From contig NW_020653765.1 of assembly GCF_003589595.1 (NCBI RefSeq), positions 2,296,046 through 2,360,045 on the forward strand: a stretch of 64,000 nt of DNA, read 5' to 3'. Below the pieces are notes generated by a model. That model did no database searches. It was given only the letters and a program-made list of their open reading frames with translations, and was not told the origin of the DNA. The DNA comes from Hyposmocoma kahamanoa (taxonomy: Eukaryota; Arthropoda; Insecta; Lepidoptera; Cosmopterigidae). Of the stretch, positions 1 to 10,604 are shown one piece after another (position 1 is the stretch's first letter; every line of letters starts with the position of its first letter). Position numbers and translations under genes: made by a program.

Positions 1-112
1 GTTCGGTGTAATTTGTGGTTGCGTGTGTGTCCATTGAACCCGCGATACGGGGTTTCCCTAGTGCGGGCCTATGAGTTGTGCATTGTATTATTGTTACTGT
101 ACATATAGGTAC
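1..112 (+). repeat. SINE-A, 3' tail only
   Basis: This matches the body and tail of the SINE-A family found complete at 56938-57145: the 'GGTGTAATTTGTGGTTG' segment, the 'GGTTTCCCTAGTGCGGG' segment and a TTATTATTGTTA tail. The tRNA-like head would lie upstream of the window. Confidence 0.8.
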
Positions 113-214
113 TTTAGGTACTTTACATATTAACCAGAAAATAAATAGTTAGATTTACGTTAGATTAACGATGATTGTTTTGTTGTAGACCTCTTGTTCA
201 GAATTGTAGATATT

Positions 215-432
215 ATCGATACCTCCAATTTGAAGTGATCAAAAAGTGTTCACGCTAACTTAATTTTTGATCACTTCCTAATGTAAACGGCCTTATATAT
301 TTACTAATATCATTCTCCCCGAATTTTGTAAAAAAGTAAAATAAAAAACAAATACACAAAATTCAAAAAAAGCATAAAAACGACTTTTTTGAAAAGGAAA
401 CAAAATAAAAAACAGAAGAATAGAGGTATCGT
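215..432. mobile_element. MITE-1 copy
   Basis: A non-coding A-rich segment bounded by ATCGATACCTCCAAT on the left and a decayed AGAGGTATCG on the right. The same ends and the shared internal motif CCCCGAATTTTGT recur at 54486-54752. It is a short terminal-inverted-repeat element with no coding capacity. Confidence 0.6.
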
Positions 433-504
433 TATATTACGACAATGTCCGACCAGCAAACACAAGCGGACAGAGTTGAATTATTTTAAGGTAAAATATA
501 ATTT

Positions 505-1044
505 CGCATTCTTAGTGTAATAAGGCACATCTGAAAAAAATTACAACTTTTGTGGAGAGTGGTTTAAAGATTTTTGGTAGCAGTAGAGCTCCTTGTGAAA
601 GAGTTCGTCCAGCGAAATACAGCCCCCTTAACTATTTCTGTTGCCAAGCGGTGATGTAAGGATTGCAGCGTTCCGGTTTTAAAGGATAAGGGTGCTGGTG
701 AAATTACAGGCGTATGGGACTTTTCAACTTATGTCTCAGGGTGATGAGCGCAGTGGCAGTGTCCCTCAGTTCTTCGCGATTTAAAGCTCTCGCTTACCAC
801 CAGGTGCACGACTTGTTCGTCCCATCTCTTAGTATCGTAAAAAAATCACAACGAAATTAACTTTTTATGCTTTATTTAAGCATATATAGGAGAACTATAA
901 AAAATTCACATATATATGTATATACATAATTTGTTTTATACATATCGAGTTCTTAGTTATTATATACATTTATTACCACAGTTCGTATTATGAAAACACT
1001 TTCGCGTATGACCACATGTGGCTTTATTATACTAAAGGTATATA
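505..1044. mobile_element. MITE-2 copy, interrupted by a LEP1-like repeat
   Basis: The left end (GTGTAATAAGGCACATCTG, 517-535) and the right end (CACATGTGGCTTTATTATAC, about 1013-1032) form a terminal inverted repeat. The internal body (TTTATGCTT ... AATTTGTTT ... TTCGTATTAT) matches copies at 15640, 51620 and 57688. A LEP1-like copy splits the body at about 580-855, and a Tc1 transposon lies directly at the right end. Confidence 0.6.
578..853 (+). repeat. LEP1-like repeat, near full length
   Basis: It begins GGTAGCAGTAGAGCTCC and ends with CTTAGTATCGTAAAAAAA, matching the consensus of about 25 copies in this window. It carries the diagnostic segments for the family: GAAAGAGTTCGTCCAG, GGTGAAATTACAGGC and GACTTGTTCGTCCC. 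It is nested within MITE-2, so it inserted later. Confidence 0.8.
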
Positions 1045-2589
1045 CACACATCAAAAGTGTCTTGGGATCAAGTGAATATTTTTGAAATAAAAATTATTTA
1101 AGCAATATTTACTAAATCCAGTCTTCCAGGACGACTTCTTACTTTAATGCTTATGTTTTATTTAACCGCTTACCCCTATATTTAATTAAAATAAACTAAA
1201 ATTGATGTTTTTGCAAATTGTGGGAAAAACCTCAAGTTAACGGCGTCAATTAAATGACAAAAAAATGGCGAAAATGATGATTTTGCTCATTTTTATTGTA
1301 AAGATAAGAAAATTAATAATCTGTATTTCCACCATTAACACGAATCACACAATTACAGCGATTTGGCATGCTTAAGATGAGTTCATCAAAATCACTTTGA
1401 GGAATGGCCGCCCATGTGTTTTGTAACAAGTCAAAATATTGTTGTAGAGTATATACGGTATGCATACTCGGCACAGCTCTTCTTTGAAGCATATCCCATG
1501 CGTGCTCAATTGGATTGAGGTCTGGCGATTGAGCAGGCCACGGCAGAACGTTGATACGAGCTTCGGCAAGAATGCGTGTTACGACTCTAGCCGTGTGTGG
1601 ACGTGTGTTGTCATGCATTAGTTGAAATGAATCACCCAACTGGCCTCGCAAAGGGCTGATAACATCTGAAACAATCCTCTCTGCGTAAACTTGAGCATTG
1701 AGGTTACCCCTGATCCAAATGAGATCGGTTCTTCCGCCGATCCAAATACCGGCCCATATCATTATTGTTCCCCCACCATATGTATGAACTTCCTGACAAT
1801 ATCTCAAACGTTCATGACGTCCAGATGTTCTCCAAACTCGAGTACGTCTTGTATCCGGTCTCATACCGAAGCGGGATTCATCCGAAAAGCACACATAGCG
1901 CCAGTCTTCTTCCTCCCAGTTTCTGTGTTCGCGAGCCCATCGTAAACGGGTCCTGCGATTGCAGGGTGCAATAGGTGGAACTCTGAGCGGCCTTCGGGAT
2001 CGCAGACCCACTTCACGTAAACGATTTCGGATTGTTTGATCACTTATTAGCAAGCCTGAGGAGCTGTGGAGCCTTGTAACCAACATCATGGCGGTCATGG
2101 TACGATTCCGTCGAGCAGTATTTTGAATATACCGGTCCTGTCTGCGAGTCGTGATGCGAGATCGTCCTCCATGTCGCTCGTCCACGCTGCCCGTCATGCG
2201 ATAGCGCGTCCAGAGGCGACTTATGACGCTCTGTGTAGTGTTAAGAGTGAAAGCCACAGCACGTTGCCTGGAACCAGCTTCCAGCATTCCGACGGCTCGC
2301 ATCATCACTTCTCGGGTTAAATGATGTCGTCTCTCCATAATAATGTAAATTGTTTCGGTTCCGATGCAGATATTGTAATGATTTTGTCAAAACTCTATAA
2401 CTCATTTTTATACAAAACCACATTGACAATCGATTTTCTTCTTATTATCGAATTTTAAACAATATTCCTTATTTAAATGTTAAAACTCACTAAAAAGTAT
2501 CAATAGCGATACAAAAAAGTTAATATAATTAACCCTAATTGCAGCAATACTCTTAAACGTACTTGACCCCTAGACACTTTTGATGTGTG
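1045..2589 (-). mobile_element. Tc1/mariner-type DNA transposon, apparently complete
   Basis: A 1,545-bp element with terminal inverted repeats starting CACACATCAAAAGTGTC at 1045 and its complement ending at 2589. They match over 26 bases with two differences, and both ends are flanked by the dinucleotide TA (1043-1044 and 2590-2591), as expected for Tc1/mariner insertion. It encloses one uninterrupted transposase reading frame on the minus strand. Intact ends, TA flanks and an open frame suggest a young, perhaps autonomous insertion. It interrupts the edge of an older MITE-2. Confidence 0.88.
1313..2338 (-). CDS. Tc1-like transposase, DD34E, intact
   Basis: Transposase that would bind the element's inverted repeats and catalyse cut-and-paste transposition at TA sites in the nucleus. 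The 341-residue frame is the usual family length. Residues about 1-60 form the first helix-turn-helix (TQSVISRLWTRYRMTG) ending in a basic HGGRSRITT stretch, and residues about 64-112 resemble the second (SDQTIRNRLREVGL). The catalytic triad is visible: D153 in CFSDESRFG, D243 in MHDNTRPHTA and E278 in PDLNPIEHAWD, with 34 residues between the last two. The start is the ATG at 2338, and the frame runs without a stop or frameshift to 1313. It lies inside 1045-2589 with both inverted repeats present. It is not a host gene. Activity is inferred from integrity only. Confidence 0.93.
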   Translation of the reverse strand: MERRHHLTREVMMRAVGMLEAGSRQRAVAFTLNTTQSVISRLWTRYRMTGSVDERHGGRSRITTRRQDRYIQNTARRNRTMTAMMLVTRLHSSSGLLISDQTIRNRLREVGLRSRRPLRVPPIAPCNRRTRLRWAREHRNWEEEDWRYVCFSDESRFGMRPDTRRTRVWRTSGRHERLRYCQEVHTYGGGTIMIWAGIWIGGRTDLIWIRGNLNAQVYAERIVSDVISPLRGQLGDSFQLMHDNTRPHTARVVTRILAEARINVLPWPAQSPDLNPIEHAWDMLQRRAVPSMHTVYTLQQYFDLLQNTWAAIPQSDFDELILSMPNRCNCVIRVNGGNTDY

Positions 2590-2592
2590 TAT

Positions 2593-3289
2593 TATGTTGA
2601 GAACTACAACATACTTAACTGAAGTAATGATTAAATTAATATGAATTTGAATAGTAATGTGATTGGTCGGTTCAAATTTCGCACTGCGTTTGAAGTGATA
2701 TGGCAGTCTTATGATTGACCGCATATCAAGCATCATAATGTAAAGATTGTGTGTGTTAAAAAAATTAATCCTGAGGAAGGCTTCGTAAGTGATGTATGTA
2801 TATTACAGTATAAATACATTGAACGGCACGTCGCTTTATGGAAGTTGGCAACTTTCTCGCAAAACCACAGTGATGACTTAATTGAGGGAACGCTTTCCTT
2901 CTATCCGGAAAGTAGCGACTGACAGTCGCCTGCTCGGAGCTAACGAAAACATTTACAAAACAAAACGACTACTGTGTGACTAATGAAAGGTACCCCTACA
3001 TACATGATAAAAATTAAGAGATTGAACAAACCTAACAGTACTGTAGGAGCGTAGCCGTGGTTGTAGCGTAGAAAGTACTATTTAATATTTAAACGAGGAA
3101 TATAATCATAATTAAAAATTTACTGCGAGCGTTCAGTTTGAGGATTTGTCCAGAACTCTCCCGGTATTAATTTGACAACAACCTTCTCTTTTTTATACAA
3201 TTCTAAGTATAAAATAGTAACCAGCCAGCACTACAGTACCTACCGCAATCATAGAGGCAGTGTATGTATGTGTCTACCCATAGACAATA
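2593..3289. other. AT-rich sequence, no gene seen
   Basis: No reading frame, splice-bounded coding patch or recognised repeat. The first part could be the far flank of the interrupted MITE-2. A string near 2880-2945 (CTTTCCTTCTATCCGG) is locally less AT-rich but has no coding signature. Confidence 0.4.
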
Positions 3290-3580
3290 ACAACACATTT
3301 CAACTAACAGTATAGAAATAGTCCAAGCATATGGCTATAAGATACATACTTTAAACATGTACAGAAACAGTGTAAAATATATTGACACTGTAAACAACAC
3401 ATACATGTGTACAGACCACAATGTAGTCGCTTATATACATGTGTATCATATAAATGTACAGGGAGTTCCACGGCTATGGAACACGGAGGAAAGTACTTCA
3501 AATAAGGTAGATAGGATATTTTGTTTCATGAAGACATTATTTTATTTTTAAAAGTAATAGTGCATTCAAAGGCTTTTAAA
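3290..3580 (+). repeat. Repeat D copy
   Basis: About 290 bases containing ATACTTTAAACATGTACAG, AATATATTGACACTGTAAAC and GGGAGTTCCACGGCTATGGA. The same sequence is present in reverse at 41222-41560 with high similarity. Fragments of its 3' portion are near 4500-4545 and 6905-6990. No coding capacity was recognised. Confidence 0.65.
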
Positions 3581-3687
3581 ATGTTGCTTGCCTCATCTGG
3601 GAATCGAACCGAACAAATTTAAAAAACAATTATTTTATTTTCATGACTTTGATCAAAAGGATCAATTATAAAGATTATGTGTTATCT

Positions 3688-3962
3688 TTATATAGTGCGC
3701 CTGGTGGTAAGCGACACGCCGGTACATAACAGTTACAATGCCACTCGGAACTTTAAATCACAAAGATCTGAGGGGCGCTGCACTGCGCCCGTCACCCTGA
3801 GACATAAGGTGACAAGTCCCATGTGCCTGTAATTTCACCAGCCCCCTTACTCTACAAAAACGGAACACAGTAATGCTGACATTACTGCTTGGCGGCAGAA
3901 ATAGGGAAGGTGGCAATACTTCCCTGGACGAACACTTTCACAAGGAGCTCTGTTGGTACTAA
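3688..3962 (-). repeat. LEP1-like repeat
   Basis: Reverse orientation: starts GTGCGCCTGGTGGTAAGCGAC and ends GGAGCTCTGTTGGTACTAAA. It holds the internal GACATAAGGTGACAAGTCCC and GGCGGCAGAAATAGG blocks of the family. Confidence 0.8.
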
Positions 3963-4208
3963 ACTGCTTGTAAAGCGTAATATTCGTAGTACTATTGAAA
4001 ATCATGTAACCGGACTGCTTGTAAAGCGTAATATTTGTACAAAATACAGGCACTTCTGAGGTAAGTTCCTGTTTACCATAACCTCTATTTAATTTAAGTA
4101 GGAAGTATTTTTATACGATTGCACCTGTTTTTATACCATTGTTTTGTTACAGCTTTTACACCTTTACCTTACCTGTTCTTTCCCTTGCTGTACTTCTTTC
4201 TTTATTTC

Positions 4209-4440
4209 ATGACGGCCACTGTGGTAGAGTGGGTTGCACACTTTGAGGTCGCGGTTTATATTCCCGGCCGGGGCAGTGTAGAAACTAACATTTTTATACT
4301 ATTGTCTCGGGACTGAGTGTTTGTGGTACCGCCGTTATTTCCGATTTCCATAACGCAAGGGCTTTAGTTACTTACTTTGGGATCAGAGCAACGTATGTGA
4401 TGTTGTCTACTATTTATATTTATTTATTTATTTCTACAAT
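4209..4440 (+). repeat. SINE-C copy (tRNA-related)
   Basis: The head has tRNA-like box A/B remnants (GTGGTAGAGTGGGTTG and CGCGGTTTATATTCCC). The body GGGTGTTTGTGGTACCG (here GAGTGTTTGTGGTACCG) and CTTTGGGATCAGAGCAACG match the second copy at 33817-34035. Degenerate and not a functional tRNA gene. Confidence 0.7.
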
Positions 4441-5639
4441 AAAATTTACATATGTTGACCGAGGATTCTATTTAATTACGCGAGGCCCGCCTGACTGTAC
4501 TTTTCCTCCAATTCCCATAGCCGTGGAACGCCCTGTATAAACGCCGTAGGTACATCCTAACTATAAACAAGACAACCTAGCTACAGTTAGCAATATAAGC
4601 ATGTATAGAGACAGTAGGTATGTTCACCAAATCCCTCGACTCCGCCCGTTCCGGCCAAAACCGCGCATCCAATCCCCGCTCATCCTGTGTACGGATAGCA
4701 AATAAACTAGCAATTAATATCACATGTTACGAAATCCGGGTTTTATTCCATTTGTACAATAATATAGATTTACGAAAAAAATGTTACATACACGTAGACA
4801 CGTAGACATTAACTAAAAAAGTATATAGATAAATTTTATTATAATTAGCACATTATTGCAGAGGTCGGGAAATAAGGGATTGCAGTTCAGTCTGAACTCA
4901 GATAATACGAGTCAAGTAATCCCCGTTCCCGCTGAGGCTTTTATAGAATTTTTCTTAAACAATGTGAGGGAATAATAAAAGACTAAAGACAGGAAGATGT
5001 ATAATAGAAAAAGAACGAAAATAATATCGCTCACTCACTCATTTTCGCGACCAAAATACATAAAAGACGAAAAAACAAATGAATACCAAATGTTACTGAC
5101 ATTTTCTTTTTTTTAAGTAAGTGGTACAGGTAGGTATTTTTAATTCTCGCAATTATGAACACTGAGCTGTTGGCTGTAAGCGTTTTTCTTTTGCCTGTTC
5201 ACATAGTTCATTATTAGTAGGTAGATTTAAAAGTTTAGAGAAGAGTACAGTAATGGATTTTCATACTTACTTTGCAGGCCTTGGCCGGGAAGAAGTCGCA
5301 TGGTCCATAAATAACAAACTTTCCGTGTTCGTTATTTGACAGTAATGCAAAAGTTACCAATCATGTTTGAGAAAATATATATATCTCATGTTTAATTAGT
5401 AGTGTATTTATTTGAAACACTTCCATTAGAAGACTTTATTTGGTGGTGTTGAATTTCTATCCTAAATTTGCTTGGAAGAAATCGTTACTACATGTATTTC
5501 GCTCATTCATTCTCACTACTCAATTTGTGCCACCAAACCTTATATTTTAAATAAATAAATTATTTATTTCTCAACCCAACATAAAACAGTAAACATAACA
5601 TAAGTAGGTATACTAATTAAACTATGATTTATAATTATG
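4441..5639. other. AT-rich interspersed sequence, no gene seen
   Basis: Holds a fragment of repeat D near 4500-4545 (CCCATAGCCGTGGAACGCCCTG) and otherwise unique AT-rich DNA. Short reading frames here lack any coding signature. Confidence 0.4.
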
Positions 5640-6039
5640 NNNNNNNNNNNNNNNNNNNNNNNNNNNNNNNNNNNNNNNNNNNNNNNNNNNNNNNNNNNNN
5701 NNNNNNNNNNNNNNNNNNNNNNNNNNNNNNNNNNNNNNNNNNNNNNNNNNNNNNNNNNNNNNNNNNNNNNNNNNNNNNNNNNNNNNNNNNNNNNNNNNNN
5801 NNNNNNNNNNNNNNNNNNNNNNNNNNNNNNNNNNNNNNNNNNNNNNNNNNNNNNNNNNNNNNNNNNNNNNNNNNNNNNNNNNNNNNNNNNNNNNNNNNNN
5901 NNNNNNNNNNNNNNNNNNNNNNNNNNNNNNNNNNNNNNNNNNNNNNNNNNNNNNNNNNNNNNNNNNNNNNNNNNNNNNNNNNNNNNNNNNNNNNNNNNNN
6001 NNNNNNNNNNNNNNNNNNNNNNNNNNNNNNNNNNNNNNN
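5640..6039. other. Assembly gap of 400 N
   Basis: A run of exactly 400 unknown bases, so a scaffolding gap of estimated or conventional length. The right flank is a Penelope-associated repeat, which suggests the gap fell in repetitive sequence. Confidence 0.99.
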
Positions 6040-6092
6040 GGAAAAATAGTTTCATTTCCTATGTGTAACAATCGCGAAAACCTAAGAACTCG
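6040..6092 (+). repeat. Penelope-associated repeat fragment
   Basis: GGAAAAATAGTTTCATTTCC followed by TATGTGTAACAATCGCGAAA matches the sequence immediately downstream of the hammerhead-like motif at 46763-46812. A reverse fragment is at 20195-20232. Confidence 0.6.
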
Positions 6093-6186
6093 ATAAATAA
6101 TTATTTGACATATAATTGCAATTAAATTAAATTCAATATGCTTTGATAGAAGAACTAGTGTGTGTGAGCCGAACATAATCGGGGAA

Positions 6187-6420
6187 ATAAAACCTGCTCG
6201 ACTTCGCTGACTAGGACATGTGGAAAGAATGGGAGAGGGTCGAGCTGCCAAAAGAGCGGATTTGGGGCAACCTACGGGTCATCGTCCAGTGGGCCTTCCA
6301 AGATATCGCTGGAAGGATGAAGTAGCCAAAGACCTAAAAGAACTGAATGTTTCCGAATGGCCAGAATTGGTACAAGACCGACAGAAATGGCGTGCTTTGG
6401 TGTCGGAGTCGGGTCGATGA
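6187..6420 (+). pseudogene. Non-LTR retrotransposon (RTE-type) C-terminal remnant
   Basis: The translation contains LGHVERMGEGRAAKRA, then RPVGLPRYRWKDEVAKDLK and QDRQKWRALVSE. This is the conserved tail that follows the reverse transcriptase in lepidopteran RTE-type elements (often annotated as craniofacial development protein 2-like). In the same frame a stop (TGA) sits just before LGHVERM, where tryptophan or another residue is usual, so the copy is broken. No reverse transcriptase remains upstream, where the assembly gap intervenes. Confidence 0.75.
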
Positions 6421-6904
6421 GCCAGTGAAGTAAGTACGTAGTATGGTCTGTGTTGCAGCGTCATGCTAATATGGGGCTTATCTCAGCATATGCTGCAATA
6501 ACTTACCACAGCGATGATTTTCAGTAAGCCCGTAGAGATCGACGAACGCAATAAACGCGAAATATTATAAATACTGCTACATATTACATTTACTATTATT
6601 ATATATTATGATTAATATGTAAATAAAAATGTATAAAAACAAGATAAGACAAATAATGAAAATATCAAAATTCTTATACTAAATTCCAAATAGAATGGGA
6701 TTATAGGGTTATACCCTGTCCGCGAACCTTTTACCTGGAAAAAGCGGGAACAACACGGCCGTCTGTGGGCAACTCGTCCTGGTAATTGTTTCTGTTTAAG
6801 TTAAAAGAGAAGATTGACTTCGACAGGAATATACACATAAATGGGCAGTTGAAAAACTTACTTTTAATTCTTATTCATCAGACCTCACACATATTATAGG
6901 TACA

Positions 6905-6990
6905 TAAAATGCGCGGCTTTCCGCGACCATAGAGCACGGGGGGAAAGTACGTTAATATGGTAGACATGACATTTAGCTTAAATTTTTTAA
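6905..6990 (+). repeat. Repeat D fragment
   Basis: CGACCATAGAGCACGGGGGG followed by AAAGTACGTTAATATGGTAG is a diverged copy of the 3' part of repeat D (compare 3472-3512). Confidence 0.5.
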
Positions 6991-6999
6991 TTTATTATA

Positions 7000-7118
7000 A
7001 AGAAAAACAAAACCTATATCTATATATGTATATGGGTTTTGTTTTGCTTTTTTACAAGACTAATAAGCAATTTTGATTTAACATTATTTTCTAAAATAAA
7101 AGTAACATATTAACTGTG
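7000..7118 (+). repeat. Repeat E, left copy of an inverted pair
   Basis: GGGTTTTGTTTTGC, TTTTTTACAAGACTAA and ATTTTCTAAAATAAAAGTAAC recur as the reverse complement at 8345-8470. Together with the LEP1-like copies just inside each, the two form a mirror-image arrangement around about 1 kb. Confidence 0.6.
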
Positions 7119-7183
7119 AACTGGCAATCGGTACTATATCAATTTTGATAACTTTGCAGGATGAAGAATAAAGTTGTTTGCAT

Positions 7184-7220
7184 CATTTATATAGCATCTG
7201 ATAAAGATGCTATATAAATG
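7184..7220. repeat. Perfect hairpin, 16-bp stem
   Basis: CATTTATATAGCATCT, a 5-base spacer, then its exact reverse complement. It lies directly before a LEP1-like copy. Confidence 0.85.
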
Positions 7221-7227
7221 TTTTAGA

Positions 7228-7455
7228 AGCAGTAGAGCTTCTTGTGAAAGAATTCGTTCAGGGAAATACTGCCAACTTATCTATTTCTGCCGTAATATGA
7301 GCATTACTGCGTGCGTTTTGATTTTGAAGGGTAAAGGCGCTAGTGAAATTACGGACATATGAGACTTGTCAACTTATGTCTCAACAGTGTCCCTCAGAAC
7401 TTTCTTAACACCATGTACGCAACTTGTTCGTCCCGTCACTCGATATTATAAAAAA
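7228..7455 (+). repeat. LEP1-like repeat, internally deleted
   Basis: Starts AAGCAGTAGAGCTTC and ends CGATATTATAAAAAAG. Part of the GATCTTTGCGATTTAAAGC region is missing relative to other copies. Confidence 0.75.
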
Positions 7456-8219
7456 GTTTATTTAAAAAGAAAAAACTTATGTGAATACGAATTAAAGTTG
7501 AAATCTTTACATATAAGATTAAGGTTAGTATGTCACCTCTCCCAAGCGACATGATGTACAACTTGTCTTTTCTATTTTATACGGTGTTTGTTACTGAACA
7601 AATAATTACAATTAATAAGTACCATGTTTTTGTGTATGACAGCATTATCGAATTTAGTAAATGACATAATGGATCGACGTAACACTTTACATTCCCATAA
7701 GATAACTTTTTAAAAACCGTGTTTCATACAAGTATCAAAATATCTATTTAATAATCTGGCACTGATTGAATCCCATTTGCATGGATGGTATACACCATAC
7801 GAGTACAACCAACAACATATGTCGGTGCCAAGCAGGGGGACCACCCCTTGTAAACGGAGTTTTAACTCAGCGTTTGACTGTTAATCAAAATCAACATGTT
7901 TGTTAGTACGCCTGGTAATCTTGTAAGGCACTGTTGAATAATTTTAAGAATAAAACGCGGAGACGAAAAATAAAATGTAAACGCATTAATAAAGTACAAG
8001 AGAGAATAAAGAAGAAAAAGAAGAAGAGATAATGAAGAAACCTAATGTGCATTCCCCAATATCCAAATATGCGACTAGATTCGTGGATAGATAACATCGC
8101 AGATGCACTTGTTCAGGAGGCGCATTTCAGAAATACACTGTTAAATTTGTTATAAAAAGATTACAAAAACATTGTCTGAATAGAATATTTAGACATAGGT
8201 AGACATAAACATAGACACA
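7456..8219. other. No gene seen
   Basis: AT-rich DNA with a purine-rich stretch near 7998-8040. The short frames in this stretch look random, and no repeat family was recognised except the flanking LEP1-like copies. Confidence 0.4.
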
Positions 8220-8224
8220 CTTTT

Positions 8225-8337
8225 ATTGGCACGTACCCTTCAAAACAAGATGGCACGCAGTAAAGCTCATATTATTGCTTGATGGCAGTACTTCCCTGAA
8301 CGAACTCTTTCAAAAGGAGCTCTATTGCTTCTAAAAC
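8225..8337 (-). repeat. LEP1-like repeat, 5' part only
   Basis: Reverse orientation: CACGTACCCTTCAAAAC through GGAGCTCTATTGCTTCTAAA. It mirrors the 7228-7455 copy. Confidence 0.7.
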
Positions 8338-8339
8338 AA

Positions 8340-8470
8340 TTTATTTTAAGTTACTTTTATTTTAGAAAATAATATTAAATTCAAAATTGTGCTTGCAAGT
8401 CTTGAAAAATGGGCTAAATTTGGTTAGTCTTGTAAAAAAGCAAAATAAAACCCATATACATAAGATGATA
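8340..8470 (-). repeat. Repeat E, right copy of an inverted pair
   Basis: The reverse complement of 7020-7118, including the matching TTAGTCTTGTAAAAAAGC segment. Confidence 0.6.
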
Positions 8471-9015
8471 TGAATATCGCTTACACCACTCTTGCTCTCA
8501 ACGCGTAATATTAGGACCGGAGCTATTTGAGGTACATAGTATATCTCTGCCCTATTGGGAACACTTGCCATGGTATATAATATATAGAGTGGTGTGTATT
8601 AAAATATCTTAAAATGTATAATATATCTATCTATAGTTTTCAATTATTATTTTTCTGTTTGCATCACATCGGCCCTTAACCATCCACAGCTAAACACGGA
8701 CCTTTAAAAAAAACTAGATGTCTAATTAAAATTCCAACCAAAACCATCACCAAATACGTAAATAGCAAAACCATAACTTGCTCAAAGTAAGACAAGTGGT
8801 AAATTAAATTCCTCTAAGACGGTGTATCAAAGAAGGCCTACAGACTAGCTATATCACCCGGCTACGCCCGTGTTTAGGGGCTCGTTTGATGTGCACTCGA
8901 CTGAGCAGATCTTAAGAATGCCTTGTGGCATCCCGGAGGCTTAAGATTTAAACAAATATAGGTAAATTACCGCTATCTACTGGATTTTCAATGTATCTTA
9001 AATTCGTCTTTTGAT
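8471..9015. other. No gene seen
   Basis: Mixed unique sequence with a moderately GC-rich stretch at 8850-8945 (CGGCTACGCCCGTGTTTAGG). It has no open frame of useful length and no recognised repeat. Confidence 0.4.
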
Positions 9016-9425
9016 ATTTAGTAGCAGTAGAGCTCTTTGTGAAAGAGTTCGTCCAGTGAAGTATTGCCACCTTACCTATTTCTACTGCCTATCAGTAAAG
9101 TCAGCATTACTATGTTCCGTTTTTGTAGAGTAAGGGGGCTGGTGAAATTACAGGCACATGGGACTTGTCGACTTATGACTCAGGGTGCACACGGGCACAG
9201 TGGCGGTGCTCCTCAGATCTTTGAGATTTAATAAAGCTTTGAGTGGCACTGCCACTATTATGGACAGACGTGTCGGTTATCACCGGCACGACTTGTTGGC
9301 CCCGTCACTTAGTATTACTAAAGGCATAAGGTTCGGAGCCTTAGTACTATTAGTATCAAAATTTGCGGAACGGTAAAACTAACTAATATCTAGCTCGTCC
9401 CGTCACTTGATGTTATAAAAAAATC
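9016..9425 (+). repeat. LEP1-like repeat with a partly duplicated 3' end
   Basis: Starts TAGTAGCAGTAGAGCTC. The family 3' end occurs twice (about 9282-9318 and 9388-9425, both CGTCACTT followed by a TAT-rich tail), so this is either a local duplication or two overlapping insertions. Confidence 0.75.
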
Positions 9426-9434
9426 TACTAGCGC

Positions 9435-9720
9435 CTTTGATGAGGTAGATAGATAGATAAATACTTTATTCACTAATATAACACAAATGCAGATTAAATA
9501 AATTAACGATGCGCGGCTGTTGAATGTGACTAATACCAATCATTCGCCTAAGCCAAATCCAAACACAATCATTCGACTCGAGTCGAATGATTATAATAGA
9601 AATCAGAAACATTTATTGTATGACCTGGTAGATTAAAATGTTACATAGCATACATACATTTGTTTCGCAGTTCTTACCCAAGTCGGGCGTACAATGTCTT
9701 AAAATTACAGTCATTAAAAT
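9435..9720 (-). repeat. Probable LINE 3' end, antisense
   Basis: GATAGATAGATAAATACTTT followed by ATTC is the reverse complement of a poly(A)-signal-bearing retrotransposon tail with a TATC-type simple repeat, a common 3' end of lepidopteran non-LTR elements. The extent toward 9720 is uncertain. Confidence 0.4.
9567..9592. repeat. Perfect 26-bp palindrome
   Basis: AATCATTCGACTC followed directly by its exact reverse complement, with no spacer. Confidence 0.9.
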
Positions 9721-10344
9721 TCAATTAAGATATACTGTAAATTTAAACGTCCATAAAATATAATAAAATTAAACATAATGCACATTTGTCAAATATTTGA
9801 TGTCACTTTATAAAATTCACTTAGACTATAGAAAACATTGTCAATTAGCCATTTCTTTAAATGAGGCTTGATTTGATTACTATTTAAGTGTTTAATATCA
9901 ATTGGGATTCTGTTATAAATTCGGATAGACGTTACATAGGGGTCAAAGATCGTGCTTTTATTTTATCAGGAGAGGACAGGAATATATTACCAAAATATCC
10001 CTGTCTCCGTCACATTGACGGTAATTTTCATATGTCAGAGAGCGCTAGGTAGAAATGCTCTATGGAATCTGGTGAAATTACAGGCACATGGGATTTGTGA
10101 TGTCTGCCGTTCACTAACTAAATCGCGGCTAAGCGATAAGTGGTCAAATATCCGTTTTAAATAGCAAAAGATAGAGCACAAAATTGTCTTTTACAAACTG
10201 TTAAAATTAGTTAGCTTGTCTGAGTTATCGGAACTTACCCTAACGATGCGTACCTGAAATATCATTAAACAATTTCAATTTTCTGAAACTGGGTTATCGT
10301 TTTATAGGATATCTCATAAAAATCTTTTTCACCGCGTTTTAGTT

Positions 10345-10500
10345 AGCAGATGTCTCAGGGTAACGGATACAGTGGCTGTACCTCTCATATCTTTGCGATT
10401 TGAAGCTCTGAGTGGTACTGCAACTGTTATGAACAAATGTATGGATTAACACCAAGCGCACGACTTGTTCGTCCCGTCGCTTGGTATTATAAATCTATGG
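10345..10500 (+). repeat. LEP1-like repeat, 3' half
   Basis: From GATGTCTCAGGGTAACGG to GTCGCTTGGTATTATAAA. A 29-base scrap of the same family (GTGAAATTACAGGCACATGG) is at 10071-10099. Confidence 0.7.
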
Positions 10501-10604
10501 ATTAGTAATGATCGATCATTCAGATCAATCATTCATTAAAAAATTAGTAGATTACTAATTTGTCAGTCGAATGACAGGATTAGTAACTACTAATGAGTCC
10601 AATA

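Noticed and set aside
1372..2429. Several short frames on both strands over the transposase
   Set aside because: Shadows of the intact Tc1 transposase frame at 1313-2338.
5564..6251. Long frames of unknown residues
   Set aside because: They are produced by translating the 400-N gap.
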